A DNA stretch of 64,000 nt from positions 62,001 to 126,000 of the forward strand of contig JAKJXP020000096.1 in the NCBI GenBank assembly GCA_022225965.2. The letters run 5' to 3'. Below the pieces are notes generated by a model. That model was given only the letters and a program-made list of their open reading frames with translations, did no database searches and had not been told where the DNA came from. Below, in pieces: positions 47,812 to 59,491 of this stretch (positions within the stretch are counted from its first letter, which is position 1; every line of letters begins with the position of its first letter). This DNA comes from Diatrype stigma. Taxonomy: Eukaryota > Ascomycota > Sordariomycetes > Xylariales > Diatrypaceae. The position numbers and the translations under genes are program-made.

Positions 47812-49692
47812 ATGCATGGGTTAACAACAACCTCAGCAACAACGACGAGCGCGGAAAATAGCGTGGCGGGAAGTCTTGATGGAAAGGGCGGCTCGACTAC
47901 TTGCGTCGAGTCCCCGGGCGGTTCTCATCTACCTGAGAGCGAGATCATCATCATCACAGAACCATCTGAGCAACCATCGGATGGTCGTGAAGCCGGAGGG
48001 GAGAAAGACGGCACAGGAGAACATGTCACGGCCCAGGAAGACAGCCCGCCAGAACCCCCCTATAGCGTTCTCAGCGAGACTGCCAAGGTGTCCATCATCC
48101 TTACCGCCTCCTTTGCCGCCATAATCTCCCCGATCTCCAGCAGCATCTACTTCCCTGCCCTCAACTCGCTGGCGCAAGACCTCGACGTGTCGGTGTCGTT
48201 GATCACTCTGACAATCACGATGTACTTGGTAGGTTAAGTCAAGGGGTTTGGTCCTCCGAGCCCCCTCCCGCTTTTCCTTCCTCTATAAGGACCGCCTTCT
48301 CATATTAATCATCCCCATCAGATCTTCCAGGGGCTAGCACCCTCGCTCATCGGGAATTTCTCCGACATACACGGCCGACGCCCGGCCTACATCATCTGCT
48401 TCGCCATCTACATCGGCGCCAACATCGGCCTGGCCGTGCAGAGCAGCTACGGCGCCCTCATGGTGCTCCGCTGCCTGCAGAGCTCGGGCAGCAGCGGGAC
48501 CATCGCGCTGGGCAGCGCCGTGGTGGCCGACGTGTCGACGCGGGCGCAGCGCGGCAAGTACATCGGCTACGCGTCGATGGGCGTGACGCTGGGCCCGGCC
48601 CTAGGCCCCATCGTCGGCGGCCTGCTCGACCAGTACCTGGGCTGGCGGGCCATCTTCTGGTTCCTCGTCGTCTTCGCCGGCGTGTTCTTCGTCCTCGTCG
48701 CCGTCGCCATGCCCGAGACCTGCCGCGCCGTCGTGGGCGACGGGTCCGTGCCGCCGCCCCGGTGGCAGCTCTCGCTGTTGCAATACATCCGCCAGCAGAA
48801 CAAGAAACGTGGGCAGAATTCCAATGACGATGATGCTGCCGACGCGCAGACCAAGAAGAAGGAACCAGGCCGCCGCCGCCGCCGCCCCAGCCCCCTCGCC
48901 TCGCTGAAGATCGCAGGTCAGAAGGAGGCCGGGCTGATCCTGTGGTACGGCGCACTGCTGTACTCGGGGTACTTCGCGGTGCTGAGCACGCTATCGACGC
49001 AGCTGGCGGCCCAGCACGCCGGGTTCGGGTCGGTGCAGATCGGGCTATGCTACCTACCTCTGGGGCTCGGTAGCCTGACGTCGCGGTGGACGGTAGGGCG
49101 CATCCTCGACCGGAACTTCCGGCGCGTGGCGCGGGCGCGCGGCATCGCCGTCGCGGCCAGCGGTCGGCAACAAGACCTGGCCGGGTTCCCCATCGAGCGC
49201 GCGCGCCTGCAGGTGGCGATCCCGCTGGTGTACGCGGCGTGCGCGGCGATCGCGGCGTACGCGTGGGTGATGATGATGATGGGGGGCGCGCGGACGCTGG
49301 CGGGCCCGCTCGTGGCGCTGTTCTTCGTGGGCCACCTGACGACGGGGGCGTTCTCGGCGCTCAACACGCTCGTCGTCGACATCCACGTGGGCACGCCGGC
49401 CACGGCCGTCGCGGCCAACAACCTGTTCCGCTGCCTGATGGGCGCGGGCGCCGCCGCCGTCGCGAACCCGCTCATCGAGCGGATCGGCCTCGGGTGGACG
49501 GGGACCTTCGTCGCTGGCCTCTGGGTCGTTTGCAGCCCGGCCCTCTGGGCTGTGATGAGGTATGGGCCGGAGTGGCGGGCTGAGGCGAGGGCCAGGGGAG
49601 ATCAGAAGGAGGCGGAGAAGGCGGCAAAGGAGGCGGCGGCAGATCCGGAGGCAGCGGCCGGGGACGGTGGTGGTGATCAGAAAAGAACGTGA
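47812..49692 (+). CDS. MFS drug:H+ antiporter, DHA1 family (Qdr-like), 12 membrane helices
   Basis: Exon 1 is 47812-48228 and exon 2 48322-49692 with a 93-nt intron, giving 595 aa. A 90-residue acidic/Ser-rich cytoplasmic head precedes twelve hydrophobic segments, split six and six by a basic loop (about 290-335, KKRGQNSNDDDAADAQTKKK). Motif A follows helix 2 as GNFSDIHGRRP. The antiporter motif C in helix 5 reads GVTLGPALGPIVGG. PETCRAVVGDGSVPPPRW after helix 6 resembles the Qdr/Aqr group (PETxRxxxGNGSxPPPxW). Such pumps export organic acids, drugs or metabolites at the plasma membrane in exchange for protons. The C-terminal tail is charged (QKEAEKAAKEAAADPEAAAG). The intron lies at the end of helix 2. 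The divergent hydrolase neighbour suggests a detoxification pair, which is inference. Confidence 0.92.
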
Positions 49693-50648
49693 GCACTTTA
49701 GAGAAAAGGCAATGTGGTACATAGGTAACTTATGTAGGAACCTGATAGGCTGCCTCTCCCTCGCTCTCCTCACTCAGCCCCTATCTATCCATCTCTGCCT
49801 ACGCCTCTCCTTTCCATACTATGTAGTAGACGTGTTCTGAACAGAAGCACACATAGGTAGGTATACGGAAAAGCACCAAGACGAATTAATTATATATCAT
49901 AACCCAAGGTCGAAGGAGATAAGCACAAGCAAGTAATAAAACAAAACATAAAGATAAAAATGCGAATACGATGCAAGATTGGTGCAACTGTAACAAACAC
50001 AACAAGGCTGGTTTGCCCACCTGTCTGCCTGCCCGAGTAACCTGACGCCCGACTACTTTTCCCTCAGTTTGTTAGTCGATCCGGCTGTGCATACGATTGC
50101 GATTGCGGTCATCTCAGTGTTTACCTACTAGATACAATACAGACACTGCTACGTATGATTTCGGCATGAAAGTAACAAAAACGAACAATACCCCGTAACA
50201 CAAAAAACCTCGAACACAGTCAAGAGATAAAAACAAGCATCATACTCCCTAGCCTAGCCTAGCCTAGCTCATTAGACGGAATAAGGATATTTTAACCCCA
50301 TGTAATGCATGCATGCGTGCGTTGGTCATTCCGATCGCTGCCACACCCGAGCGCGTTGTGTGTGTGTGATACAGATAAATTCCCCTTCTTCCTCCGAGCG
50401 ATGGCCCGCATGTCCACTCACTCTTCCGCCCGTCCGTCCGCCTGTCCTGTGAACCAGTTCCTCTAACTATGATACGAATTCGGAGCGCGGGAGTATCTAT
50501 ATTGTTCGCATATAAGGGCACGGAAAACAATGCAAAAAAGTAGAAGGCGTGGGTGGGCGATGCGCAATACCGAAGGTGTGTTGATCCGTGTTGTGTTGTG
50601 TTGTAATGCGATGTGGTCGTACGGTGATGTATAGATAGGCCGGCCAGC
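49693..50648. other. Convergent intergenic region
   Basis: Contains the 3' ends of the MFS gene and of the chromodomain gene. A run of tandem CCTAG units lies near 50250-50267. No gene recognised. Confidence 0.5.
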
Positions 50649-53600
50649 TTAGTCCCTAAGATGCGCATGCCGACCCAACAACGGCGTCTCAAAGATGCCC
50701 ATCGGCGGCGGACCCTGCTGCTGCTGCGGCGTTCCCGTACCCGACATAGGGCTCGCGGCTCTACTACTACTGCCGCCAGCGCCGCGGGCCGAGGGGGTCG
50801 CGGTCTGGTGGTGGTGCGAGTGCGAGTGCGAGTGGCTCCGGGGGCTCAGGACGGAAGAGCCGAGCGCGGCGCTGAGGCGCGGCGAGCGGGGCACGCTCGA
50901 CTGGCGCGTGTCGCGGCGCGTGGCGCGCAGGCCCCGGACCTCGTCGCGGAGGCGCTGGATCTCGGTCTCGCGGTCGCGGACGATGGCGCGCTGCTCGTCC
51001 AGCAGGCGCACCAGCTCCGCCACCTCGCGGCGCTGCTGCAGCTGCAGGACGCGCGTGCGGGCGGCGGCCTGCGCCGGGTCGTGCGAGGCGTCCGCGCGCG
51101 CCGCGCGTGCCTCCAGCTCCCGGTTCTCGGCCCGCAGCTGGGCCTCGGTCTGCGACGCCTGCTGGTACGCCGTCTTGGCGTACTCGAGGTCGCCCTGCTC
51201 GACGGTTAGCCGCTTCTGGAGCTGCTGCGCCGCCGCGCGCGACTCGGCGAGGTCCTGCTCGAGCTGGGTCATCTGGGCTAGGCCGGGCACTGATGAGTGG
51301 AGGAGCGCATCGGTTGCTTCGGACAGCTTCTTCTGGAGCTCCGCGTTGCGCTCTTCTAGCTTCGCGTTCTCCTTCTTGGAAGACTCGAGGGCGGTATTCA
51401 GGGCTGCGGCTTCCTCTTTGGCCTCGTTGCATTCGTGTTCGAAGATACCGCGATCTTTCAGGGCCTCCATGAACCTGGTTTGGATCTTGTTGATCGAAAC
51501 TGTGTACCCGTCTACTTCCTGTTTCGATCGATCGCTAAGTTGGCGGAATTCTTGCTCTCGCTCTCTGCTTTGCTCGAGCTGGGCGGTGAGCCGGGCGACC
51601 TGTGAATGTATAAGTCAAGATACTTGGGATACATGATACGATGAACTAGACCTTTGCGGATAGCGCCTCTAACTTCTCAACCGGGACGCTGACGGTTGCT
51701 GCGTCTGGACTGGCCATAACTTCATGACCGAGGAGATCTCTCACGGAGTCGCTAATGTGACTATTGCTACTAACAACTTGTGGTTGTGACATTCTCGGGC
51801 GCTTCGATGCACTCTCTTCGATTTCCTCCTAGTCAATGTGTAAGATTTTTGAATTCTTGCATGGCTTGATTTCGATGGTGTGAGAAGACTTACATGAGAT
51901 CGTTTGCGACTGCCAGGTCCTTGAGGTGGCGCAAACAGCCCGAAGCTAAGCTGGGACTGCTGCATTTGAGAGCTCGTTTCGTGAAGGTTCTCAAATATGT
52001 CCTCTGGAAGGTCTTGGGGCTCCCAGTAGAAGTCATCGCTATCCGGCATCTCAAGGTAGTGGGCAAACATTTCGGCGATATCATGAGGTTTGCGAACTTG
52101 AAATTCGGGTTCCTCGATGTGCCGCATGGCGTTGACTAGAGTAAGCACGAGGTAGTTCTTTCGCTCTAGTGGCTCCATATTCTCCGAGACTCGCATGTTT
52201 ATATGCTGAATGGAGTTCGTGTTAGTCAGAAGCATCACTAACGGAGGATTCGATTCGTCAGGCGACGGTAGTAGGTCCTGACGATATGTGTGGTCGAAGG
52301 CAATGACGGCATCCGCATCGTTAGGGAGAGAAGACGGGCTTTCGCTTGTCGAGTGCACAGCAACTGTCAAGGAATCAGCCGCCAGATGATTGACGGCCTC
52401 TTGGCCAGGTCGAACCAAATGGTAGCCTCTGGTCTGTACAACGTTGCTTAGCACATCCAGCACTTGCCCAGGTCTGGCGAGTATGAGGATCTTTTTCGTA
52501 GATCCTTGCTTCTTCAAATGTAGAAGGAATTCATCGACGAAACAGAACTTAGGATTGGTGCCAACGACATGTTTCGTTGTGACCTCAGGACCTTGTTCTA
52601 GGGCTGTTTCCAGGAATGGCGGCAAGTCGCAAAAGTCGAACAGACGAGCGAACATCTTATCTATTGCCGCAACGATAGATGCATCCGGTCTCTGATATGG
52701 CAACTCTAGAAAACAGGCATTGTAAGCTGTTAACGCAGCCTCATTCTCCCGTATGATGTTGTTGTATTGTTCCCGGCCGCTAGTACTCGCGAAGAATGGC
52801 AGCGTAATCAAATGCTCGTTTACGCCACTTGGGATGTAGGGGAGAAGGCCCCTGGAGTATTGCTGCGGCAATTCATCGTCCGCATGCCTGGAAAAATCTA
52901 CTGAGGGTATGTAGTCATCTGGCCCAGCTGAATCAGCAAGTGCTTCATCAGTCGGTATTGATGGACTCAGGTCCCTTTCTTCGATGGAGAGAGTCAGGTT
53001 AGAGGGGTCTAGGGTTGCGGGAGGCTCGTTATGAGATAAGTCGTAAGTCATAGCAGCGGGGTTCATAACGAGAGGCAGACTATCGTTCTGCTGAGGCTCG
53101 TGAGGAACTTGCGTGGTTGATAACGCCGACGGTTGCTCGGCTTGAACAGCCTCGGGGGAACCCTCGAGACGCATCATCGGAAGATCTGGCTGAGGGACAA
53201 TCACCGAAAGGCCTGGCACCGTTTCCGCGTGGGCGCTTGCTTCTGCAGGTCCTTCAGATTCAGACTGACCTGGTGCGAGACCTGAAGTTTCCGAGTTGGT
53301 AGGGACATCAGACGACTGGTTGAGGTCCCCGAAGCCTATAGCAGCGAATTCCCGCTCTCTGATGAGTCTCAGCCTGTCACGGGCCTTCATCCCCGGAGGG
53401 AATGCCGGTAAGTTCTGCATACCGGCAGGATGGGATGAGTCTTTTTGGTTTTTGTGATATTCTTGTACAGGTGCAAGAATGGGTGAGGCTGGGGCTGGGG
53501 CTGGGGCAGGAGTGAGATTCTGTGATCTTTCCGGGCTTGCACGAGGCTGCAACGAGTCGCAATTAGCGTGCGAGGTGGATGCAGTTTCCCGTCGGGCAGA

Positions 53601-55275
53601 TGTCGAAGTTCTACTATTATCATCTAACGCACGCAGGGCTTGGCTGGAAATTTGAGGGTTTGATGTATGTTGCGACTGTTGATTCGCGCCCGTGTCGGGT
53701 GCAGGTGGCCCCTCTTCGGGATGTGCGACTGTATCCTGACTGTAATCTGAGAGGTATTCAGAGTGACTGATCAATTGCGGTACAACCTGGGCTGCTTGGG
53801 AATTGATATGCGAAGAAGTGGAATCCGCAGCCGCAAATGTAGATGCAGATGTAGTTACGGACTTTTGGGTGGTAGAGTTGGGCGCGTCGTAATTAGCGAT
53901 TTGTTCGGGAGAAGGCTGCCCCACGCTTTCGTTGACGGAAGGCTGGTGAGGCGGAGAAGGCCGAGAAGGCTGAGACGTGGGCAGAGGAATCGACCCGATT
54001 GACACCTGGGTTAAAAACGCAGGGTCATCCCTATCCTCGGCTAATTCTTGTGAGGGGTTTCCGCTAGAAATCCGATAAACAAGAGATTTCTGGCTGGAGC
54101 TGGTACCAGACGCCGTTTCTGACTCTGTAGTAACCAAAAGGCCCCGGTTGGTGAAGCCGAAGGATCCCGTGCTCTGGTGGTCTGGCTGATGGGACGGGAT
54201 GTTCGTCCTGCCTGAGCGCTCTTCCGATACCTGGCTGGCCTGAGTCTGCACTGCAGCCTCTTGGTGGATATGGCTTGCTGTTAGAAGGTCTGGCTGGGGA
54301 AAGCTGTTCTGCGTGTTCTGCGTGTTCTCCGTGCCTAAACTCAAGATTCCAGACGGTTCCTGCGAGTCCGGTATGACACGCTGATCTGTGTGCTGAGGGG
54401 GTCTTTCCTGCTGGGTGCTTTGACTTTGCGTTTGCGAGAAACCTATCTGCGGCTGTTGCGCTTGCTGCGATGCTTGCTGCGACGCTTGCTGCGACGACAA
54501 CTGCGATGCTAGGGAAGATGATAGTCGCTGGAACTCCGACCACTTGGAAGGTGATTCAAAAGGCAGCTCGACTACTATGCCCACTGCTTTCTTGACTTCT
54601 CCTCTCTTGCGACCCCCAGAGATATGAGACGTAGTTGATGGATATGATACCGCTTCTGGTCCCTCTCGGATATCCGGTTTGGCACCTCGATGAGGGTCAG
54701 GGGGTGTCAGCTTCCGCCGTTTCGGCGCAGCTGTATCTTCCCCAGCAACTGTCCCGTCGCGCGGCGCTCCTTCGTTGGTCTCTTTCCGTCCTCCGCGTCT
54801 TTTGCGCCTCCAGTTTGCCGACCGGACGGGTTGGCTGTCTTCCTCGTGCGCGGAATCTTGTTGTGCTGAATCGTCAGACTCGGAGCGTGTCGCATGCGTA
54901 CTGGGAGGCGAAGTGCTGGTCTCCTTGTTCTTTTTCTCTTCCCAAGACGCAATCGCAGCGTCTGTCAAGTGATCTGCGGGCTCCTGTATACCATGTCAGA
55001 TGCTGGGTGGGATGGGAGAAGCGATAGAAATGGTGCCATACCCAGCTCGGCTTGTAAGGCTGGCCTGTCGCGGAATTGGTCCCGGCCCACTCCACGCGAT
55101 ACCACACCACTCCGTTCTCGAGCCTCTCGTCGATTATGTCTTTGACTGCGTACCAAGCGTCGTCATTCGCTGCCTTCTTGGTCGGCCTGCGCTTCGTTGG
55201 GTTCTTCTTCGTCTTGGTCGCGGGCTTCGTTCTAGATCGATACTGCTTTGGCGGTTCTGACGATGATATGGGCAT
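50649..55275 (-). CDS. Chromodomain protein with HDA complex subunit 2/3 domain and C-terminal coiled coil
   Basis: Four exons on the minus strand: 55275-55042, 54983-51894, 51828-51652 and 51599-50649. Introns are 58, 65 and 52 nt and all junctions keep frame, giving 1483 aa. Residues 41-97 form a chromodomain (WYAVKDIIDE, WYRVEWAG, then PSW joined across intron 1 to EPADHLTDAAIASWEEK). A long Ser/Gln/Pro-rich disordered region follows, with a Gln-rich SSQQASQQASQQAQQ run. Residues about 785-1050 match the helicase-like domain of class II HDAC subunits Hda2/Hda3 (YIPSGVNEHLITLPFF, ILILARPGQVLDVL, DAVIAFDHTY, LVMLLTNTNSIQHINM). Residues 1168-1396 are a long coiled coil. This suggests a subunit that tethers a class II deacetylase to methylated H3K9, perhaps the counterpart of Neurospora CDP-2 (from memory). 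An extra 5' exon is possible: ATG 55467, exon 55467-55446, joined to 55334, adding 27 residues in frame. Confidence 0.85.
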
Positions 55276-58227
55276 TGACGTGGGCGCCGCTGCCGCTGCA
55301 CGTCGGGGACGAGAAGGAGTCGAAAGGGGCGGGTCTATAGCATCAGCAATCCCATGCTCAGTTAGTCACAGTCACAGGCATCCCCTTTCTCGCTTGAACT
55401 AACACTCCCGACGTAACAGGCGCTTGTCACGGAGCTTGATCTCACCATTGCGACCTTCTAGATCCATCAGGGTCAATGGCTGAAGCACCCGTTGCCTATC
55501 GCCGGCGCCGATCCACGGGCTAAAGTTAGTGGCAGGGACCTCAGAGCTGTGGCTGTGCGGAGCGACGCGTGTGGCTGGTGGGCTAACTTACTGCAGGTCG
55601 GGTGGGTGCCAAGTGCCAAGTGCCAAGGGCTTAACCGGGGGCCAAGGGCCAAGCGTCCAGTGCTTCAGGTTCGTTTGTTATTTTACTGCCTGCAGGTGCA
55701 AATGCTTCTCAGGTCTGCAACTTCCCGTTGGTGTAAGCGTGCCAAACACAGCTAACAGGCTTCAATGAGCGCTCCGTATAATGGGGTTGATCATAGAATA
55801 TAAAGGAAATAAGAGAAACGGGAGAGTGGAATAGAGTAATATTGACGGTAAGGTCTTGAGCGTGTGGGTTATGGATATCTAGGTATGGTCTGTATGGTCC
55901 ATGGATATGGATAGAAAGGGTGTCCATAGGTGTCCAAAGTTAAAAGTGTTTGTCCCAGTCCAAACTCCAAGACTCTTCCCGAGACCGACATGGATACTTG
56001 GATAGTCGGATGCTTGTATGAATCAATGCTTACCTGCATGTACCTGGAACAGCTGACCTGGAGCCTAAGATCAGATGACTGAGGTGTCTGTTGCTTGTTC
56101 GATGTAGTGGCCTGGGGAATAGGGAAAACATGGATAATAGCGAATGAGACTGCAGAACATGATTAACTTGCTGCTTGTACTGTTCAACGGAAACAACTAA
56201 AAGCAAGGGCTCACAGATGAGAGCTTGGAGGAAAGACACAACCTGCAAGGAGCTCTGACCGACTGGCGCCTTGAACAAGTTGCAGTCTGGGTCGTTAGGA
56301 CGGAGCTGCTCAACCACATGAAGCTGGTAGCCAGTCAACTTAGACCGTATACTCGACGTGAACGAATACTTTGCTTAGTCCGGCTATGTCGTTGACGTGG
56401 ATGGCATAGCGGACGCCGGTTCTATAGCCAATAATGCAGATGATATTATAATAATTGCACATTATATAGGTGCCAAGTGGTTGCCCTAATCGCTAAGTTA
56501 AAATATATAATCTTGTCAACCTTTCAGTTTTTATAGCCCCGTATCAACAGTGCAAGAGTGACTATGCACTGACCAGTATTGACATTTCACACGTAAGTGA
56601 ACGGACGGGAAACTACTCATATAGGAAACTGAATATCTTGCCAACATGAGTCATTCTTGTGAATCACAGACTGGCTATGAATGCTTTGTTACAGTGATAC
56701 ACGAAAGGCAGACAGTTAGGTACAAGGAATCAAGCACCACCCGGGCAGAGGCGGGGGTGGCGTTGCGCTCAAAAGAAATGGGGCCTGGGGTGTTAGCTCT
56801 TCGTTTCCCCCCTATTAGGCCTCCTTATAATCCGCAGTTCAAAGGCTTTCTGGCATGAACTTAAAACATCACCAAGTAAAGTGTAGATCATTGTATGTAT
56901 GAAGTATACAAATAGGTTATATAGACATTGAAACAATATCGCCCGAATTTGCGAAACAAGTGTCCTTCTTGAGCAGTACAGAATAATTAGCCGTATTATA
57001 ACTGTAGTGATAATTTCCTTGGTGTAGGTACTTAATATATTGGGGTGTCTGCATGTTTAACCATCATTTGATTGGTATCAAGCACTGAAATTTAACTCAT
57101 CGCAAGATGCCACATGATGAACAAGAGCTAGGGCCACAGCCGAGCAGCTCTGTGGACTTGACTGGAGAGCAAGATGTTCTGTTGTCTGATTGTCTTAGTG
57201 AGCTACCTACAAAGATGGACGGGCCAGCATCTTATATAGACCAAAGAGCCAAGGCCCTCATGCCGGCTTCGGCTGTGCAATAGCCGAAGGAATCATCTAG
57301 CAGCTGCATTCTTTCCTGTCTGGTTGCAATAACATAGCCAAGGTACATATATTAGACGTAACGATATGTTTTATAGAGTGTTCAGAAGCTGTCTTACCGA
57401 GGCTATTAAGATACAGTAGGGCCCACGCCCAGGTCACTTTGCGATTTAGACACACACTCTCTGAACTTGATTGAAGAAAGCGGTGTTTTATTGTTTGCCT
57501 CTTATAGGCATCTGTGTACAAAAGCTCACGGTGCCATATAGGATTTACTGGGCGTGTTCATTCATCAGAGGAATGATGTACTAATGGGATTTTAGGGATC
57601 CATAGGGTCTACCGGTATATGCACTGGTGGAGGTTTCTATGGCTATATAAGGAGCCGTTACCCCCCCTAGAGCTTCTATTTTGATTTGGCGACCATGCTC
57701 AACATGTGGCTCTATGTCTTGCTGATGTATGAAGAGTTACCGCGTTCGGAAATTGTATGCCTATAAACAGGGGGATAAGTCAGCTTACTCCCATCCCTGT
57801 CCACTGATCAACGCAGCGACTACAAGACCACTACGGATGAGCAAGTCGGCAGCTACAGATATCTTCGCGAACCACAACTGGAGAGATGCAAGTACTGGTG
57901 AAGAGTAGATGAGGACAGAAAAAAGCGGTGATCGGGGTGCCTCGCCCGTTGTTTGCATCTACCAGACTAGAAAGGGGCGGGTACCTATCACGAAACAGCC
58001 CCCGATCTACTTGAAAAGTAACCTCGGCATCTTGGCGTTTTCTGCATATGGGATCAACAACTCACATGCTGATGTTCTCCAGACCCACACGCGACCGACG
58101 TCTTTCGTCTTACTTAAGTAGTCTTTCTTGATTATAATCCAAGAACAATGCTAATTTTTCCCAATCGACACACCGACACTTGCTCATATACATGCTCCAG
58201 GCCTAAACGAAAGGATACCAGTCCATC
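55276..58227. other. Intergenic of about 3 kb
   Basis: Apart from the possible 5' exon of the chromodomain gene (55467-55446), I see no supported gene. A GTGCCAA repeat lies at about 55606-55630. One 58-codon frame (57107-57283) is listed separately. Confidence 0.45.
57107..57283 (+). CDS. Small 58-codon ORF, unproven
   Basis: ATG 57107 to TAG 57281-57283. The protein begins MPHDEQELGPQPSSSVDLTG and is acidic and hydrophilic, with a DCLSELPTKMDGPASY stretch. It could be a small gene, an exon of a decayed gene, or chance. I recognise no family. Confidence 0.2.
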   Translation: MPHDEQELGPQPSSSVDLTGEQDVLLSDCLSELPTKMDGPASYIDQRAKALMPASAVQ

Positions 58228-58890
58228 ATGCCAACCGCCAACACGCCGTCCTCGTCCCTGCTTCAGACACATGTGGACTATTTTATATCCCAGGGGTTGG
58301 ACATACTCCAGGCTCCTTCTACCCTCCCGTTCTCACCACCATCCCGGCCGTATTCCGATCAACTCTCTGTGGGAGGCGATGGCCTTGTTTCACGTGATCA
58401 GCTATTCAGGCACGTTCTCAACAACGAAAGCGCTATTCCACACTGCATCGGATTCTGCCAGGATCCGTTCCGCGACCCTGCCTGTGGTTTTCCCGACCTG
58501 CCCTTCATCTCCAAATCCATATGTCTTGTATTAGAGCTTCGCGATGGAGTGCACGGATTCCATGGCACAGTGCACGGTGGACTGACCTGCGCAATCATGG
58601 ATGAGGCGATGGGGACGCTGATTTTCCAGAATGGCCGCCTCAACAGAGAGGCCAAAGCGAAGGGTCTCATTCCAACAGGAGCTAAAGAGCTTTCGCCAGC
58701 TGTGACAGCGGGCATGGATGTCAGATACCGCCGCCCATTGCCAACTCCGAAGGTTGTGCTCGTGACAGCTTCCCTGGAGCGAATAGAAGGGAGGAAAATG
58801 CACATGCGGGTCGTTGTGAAGGACAAGGAGGGCCAAGAATATGCAAGTTGCACTGGCTCATGGATATCAATCTCAACTACTAAGATATGA
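58228..58890 (+). CDS. Hotdog-fold acyl-CoA thioesterase (4HBT/THEM4-like)
   Basis: A 220-aa intronless ORF. The diagnostic block FHGTVHGGLTCAIMDEAMGTL (about residues 111-131) is the hotdog signature HGGxxxxxxDxxxG, where the helix cradles the thioester and the Asp/Glu takes part in hydrolysis. It is followed by the beta-strand run VTAGMDVRYRRPLPTPKVVLVTASLERIEGRKMHMRVVVKD typical of PaaI/THEM4-type enzymes, ending in YASCTGSWISI. The first 100 residues form a less conserved fungal extension with a GFCQDPF element. The likely role is hydrolysis of an acyl-CoA or acyl-thioester; the substrate is unknown. No polyketide synthase is adjacent. Confidence 0.87.
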   Translation: MPTANTPSSSLLQTHVDYFISQGLDILQAPSTLPFSPPSRPYSDQLSVGGDGLVSRDQLFRHVLNNESAIPHCIGFCQDPFRDPACGFPDLPFISKSICLVLELRDGVHGFHGTVHGGLTCAIMDEAMGTLIFQNGRLNREAKAKGLIPTGAKELSPAVTAGMDVRYRRPLPTPKVVLVTASLERIEGRKMHMRVVVKDKEGQEYASCTGSWISISTTKI

Positions 58891-59491
58891 AGTTTGCTTA
58901 AGGCTGGGATAATAGCGGTGGAGATGAGCCAAAAGGTTGTCGGCGAATAATCGCCATTGTGCCCCTTTAAAACATGCCTTGAGGAGATCACTCAATCCAA
59001 CAATATCCGACGCAGTATACTCTTAATTAGTACACCATGCCTTCCCGAAAGACTTGTGAACGACTAAGAAGGAGTCCACAATGCTTTGGGTTTCTGGCTT
59101 ATACTTTTAGATATAATGTTTATAAATTCACGTGCTGTCTACTGTTCTTATGACGACATGATAACTTCAATAAGTCAATTGCAATGGACAATTACCTCAT
59201 GTTAGTACTTGATCAACGCAAGCTTATGCCCGTGATCTTCTTAGCACCTGCCTCCATTTAGAGAAACATGTCCCTAGCATCTAATCCAGTGTAAGTAGTA
59301 ACGTACTTCCCTACTTACCTAGGTACTTTACGTTCTTCCATCGCTATCATCCATCCGTGCTGGTTTACAACCAACTACGGTCCATGATTGAGGCTCGTTC
59401 TACGCATAGCAGGCAGCCTATATCCATCACAAACTACGTCTGATATTATACATCTATTTTCTCGTATAGCAATCAAATAACGCTCGATCGT
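58891..59491. other. Intergenic, promoter of the F-box-like gene
   Basis: No gene seen. Contains a TACCTAGGTA motif near 59317-59326. Confidence 0.45.

Noticed and set aside
50649..51720. The coiled-coil exon as a separate gene starting near 51716
   Set aside because: The splice sites at 51652/51599 and 51894/51828 join it in frame to the HDA2/3 exon, and the linking exon reads as normal protein (KRPRMSQPQVV...ISDSVRDLL).
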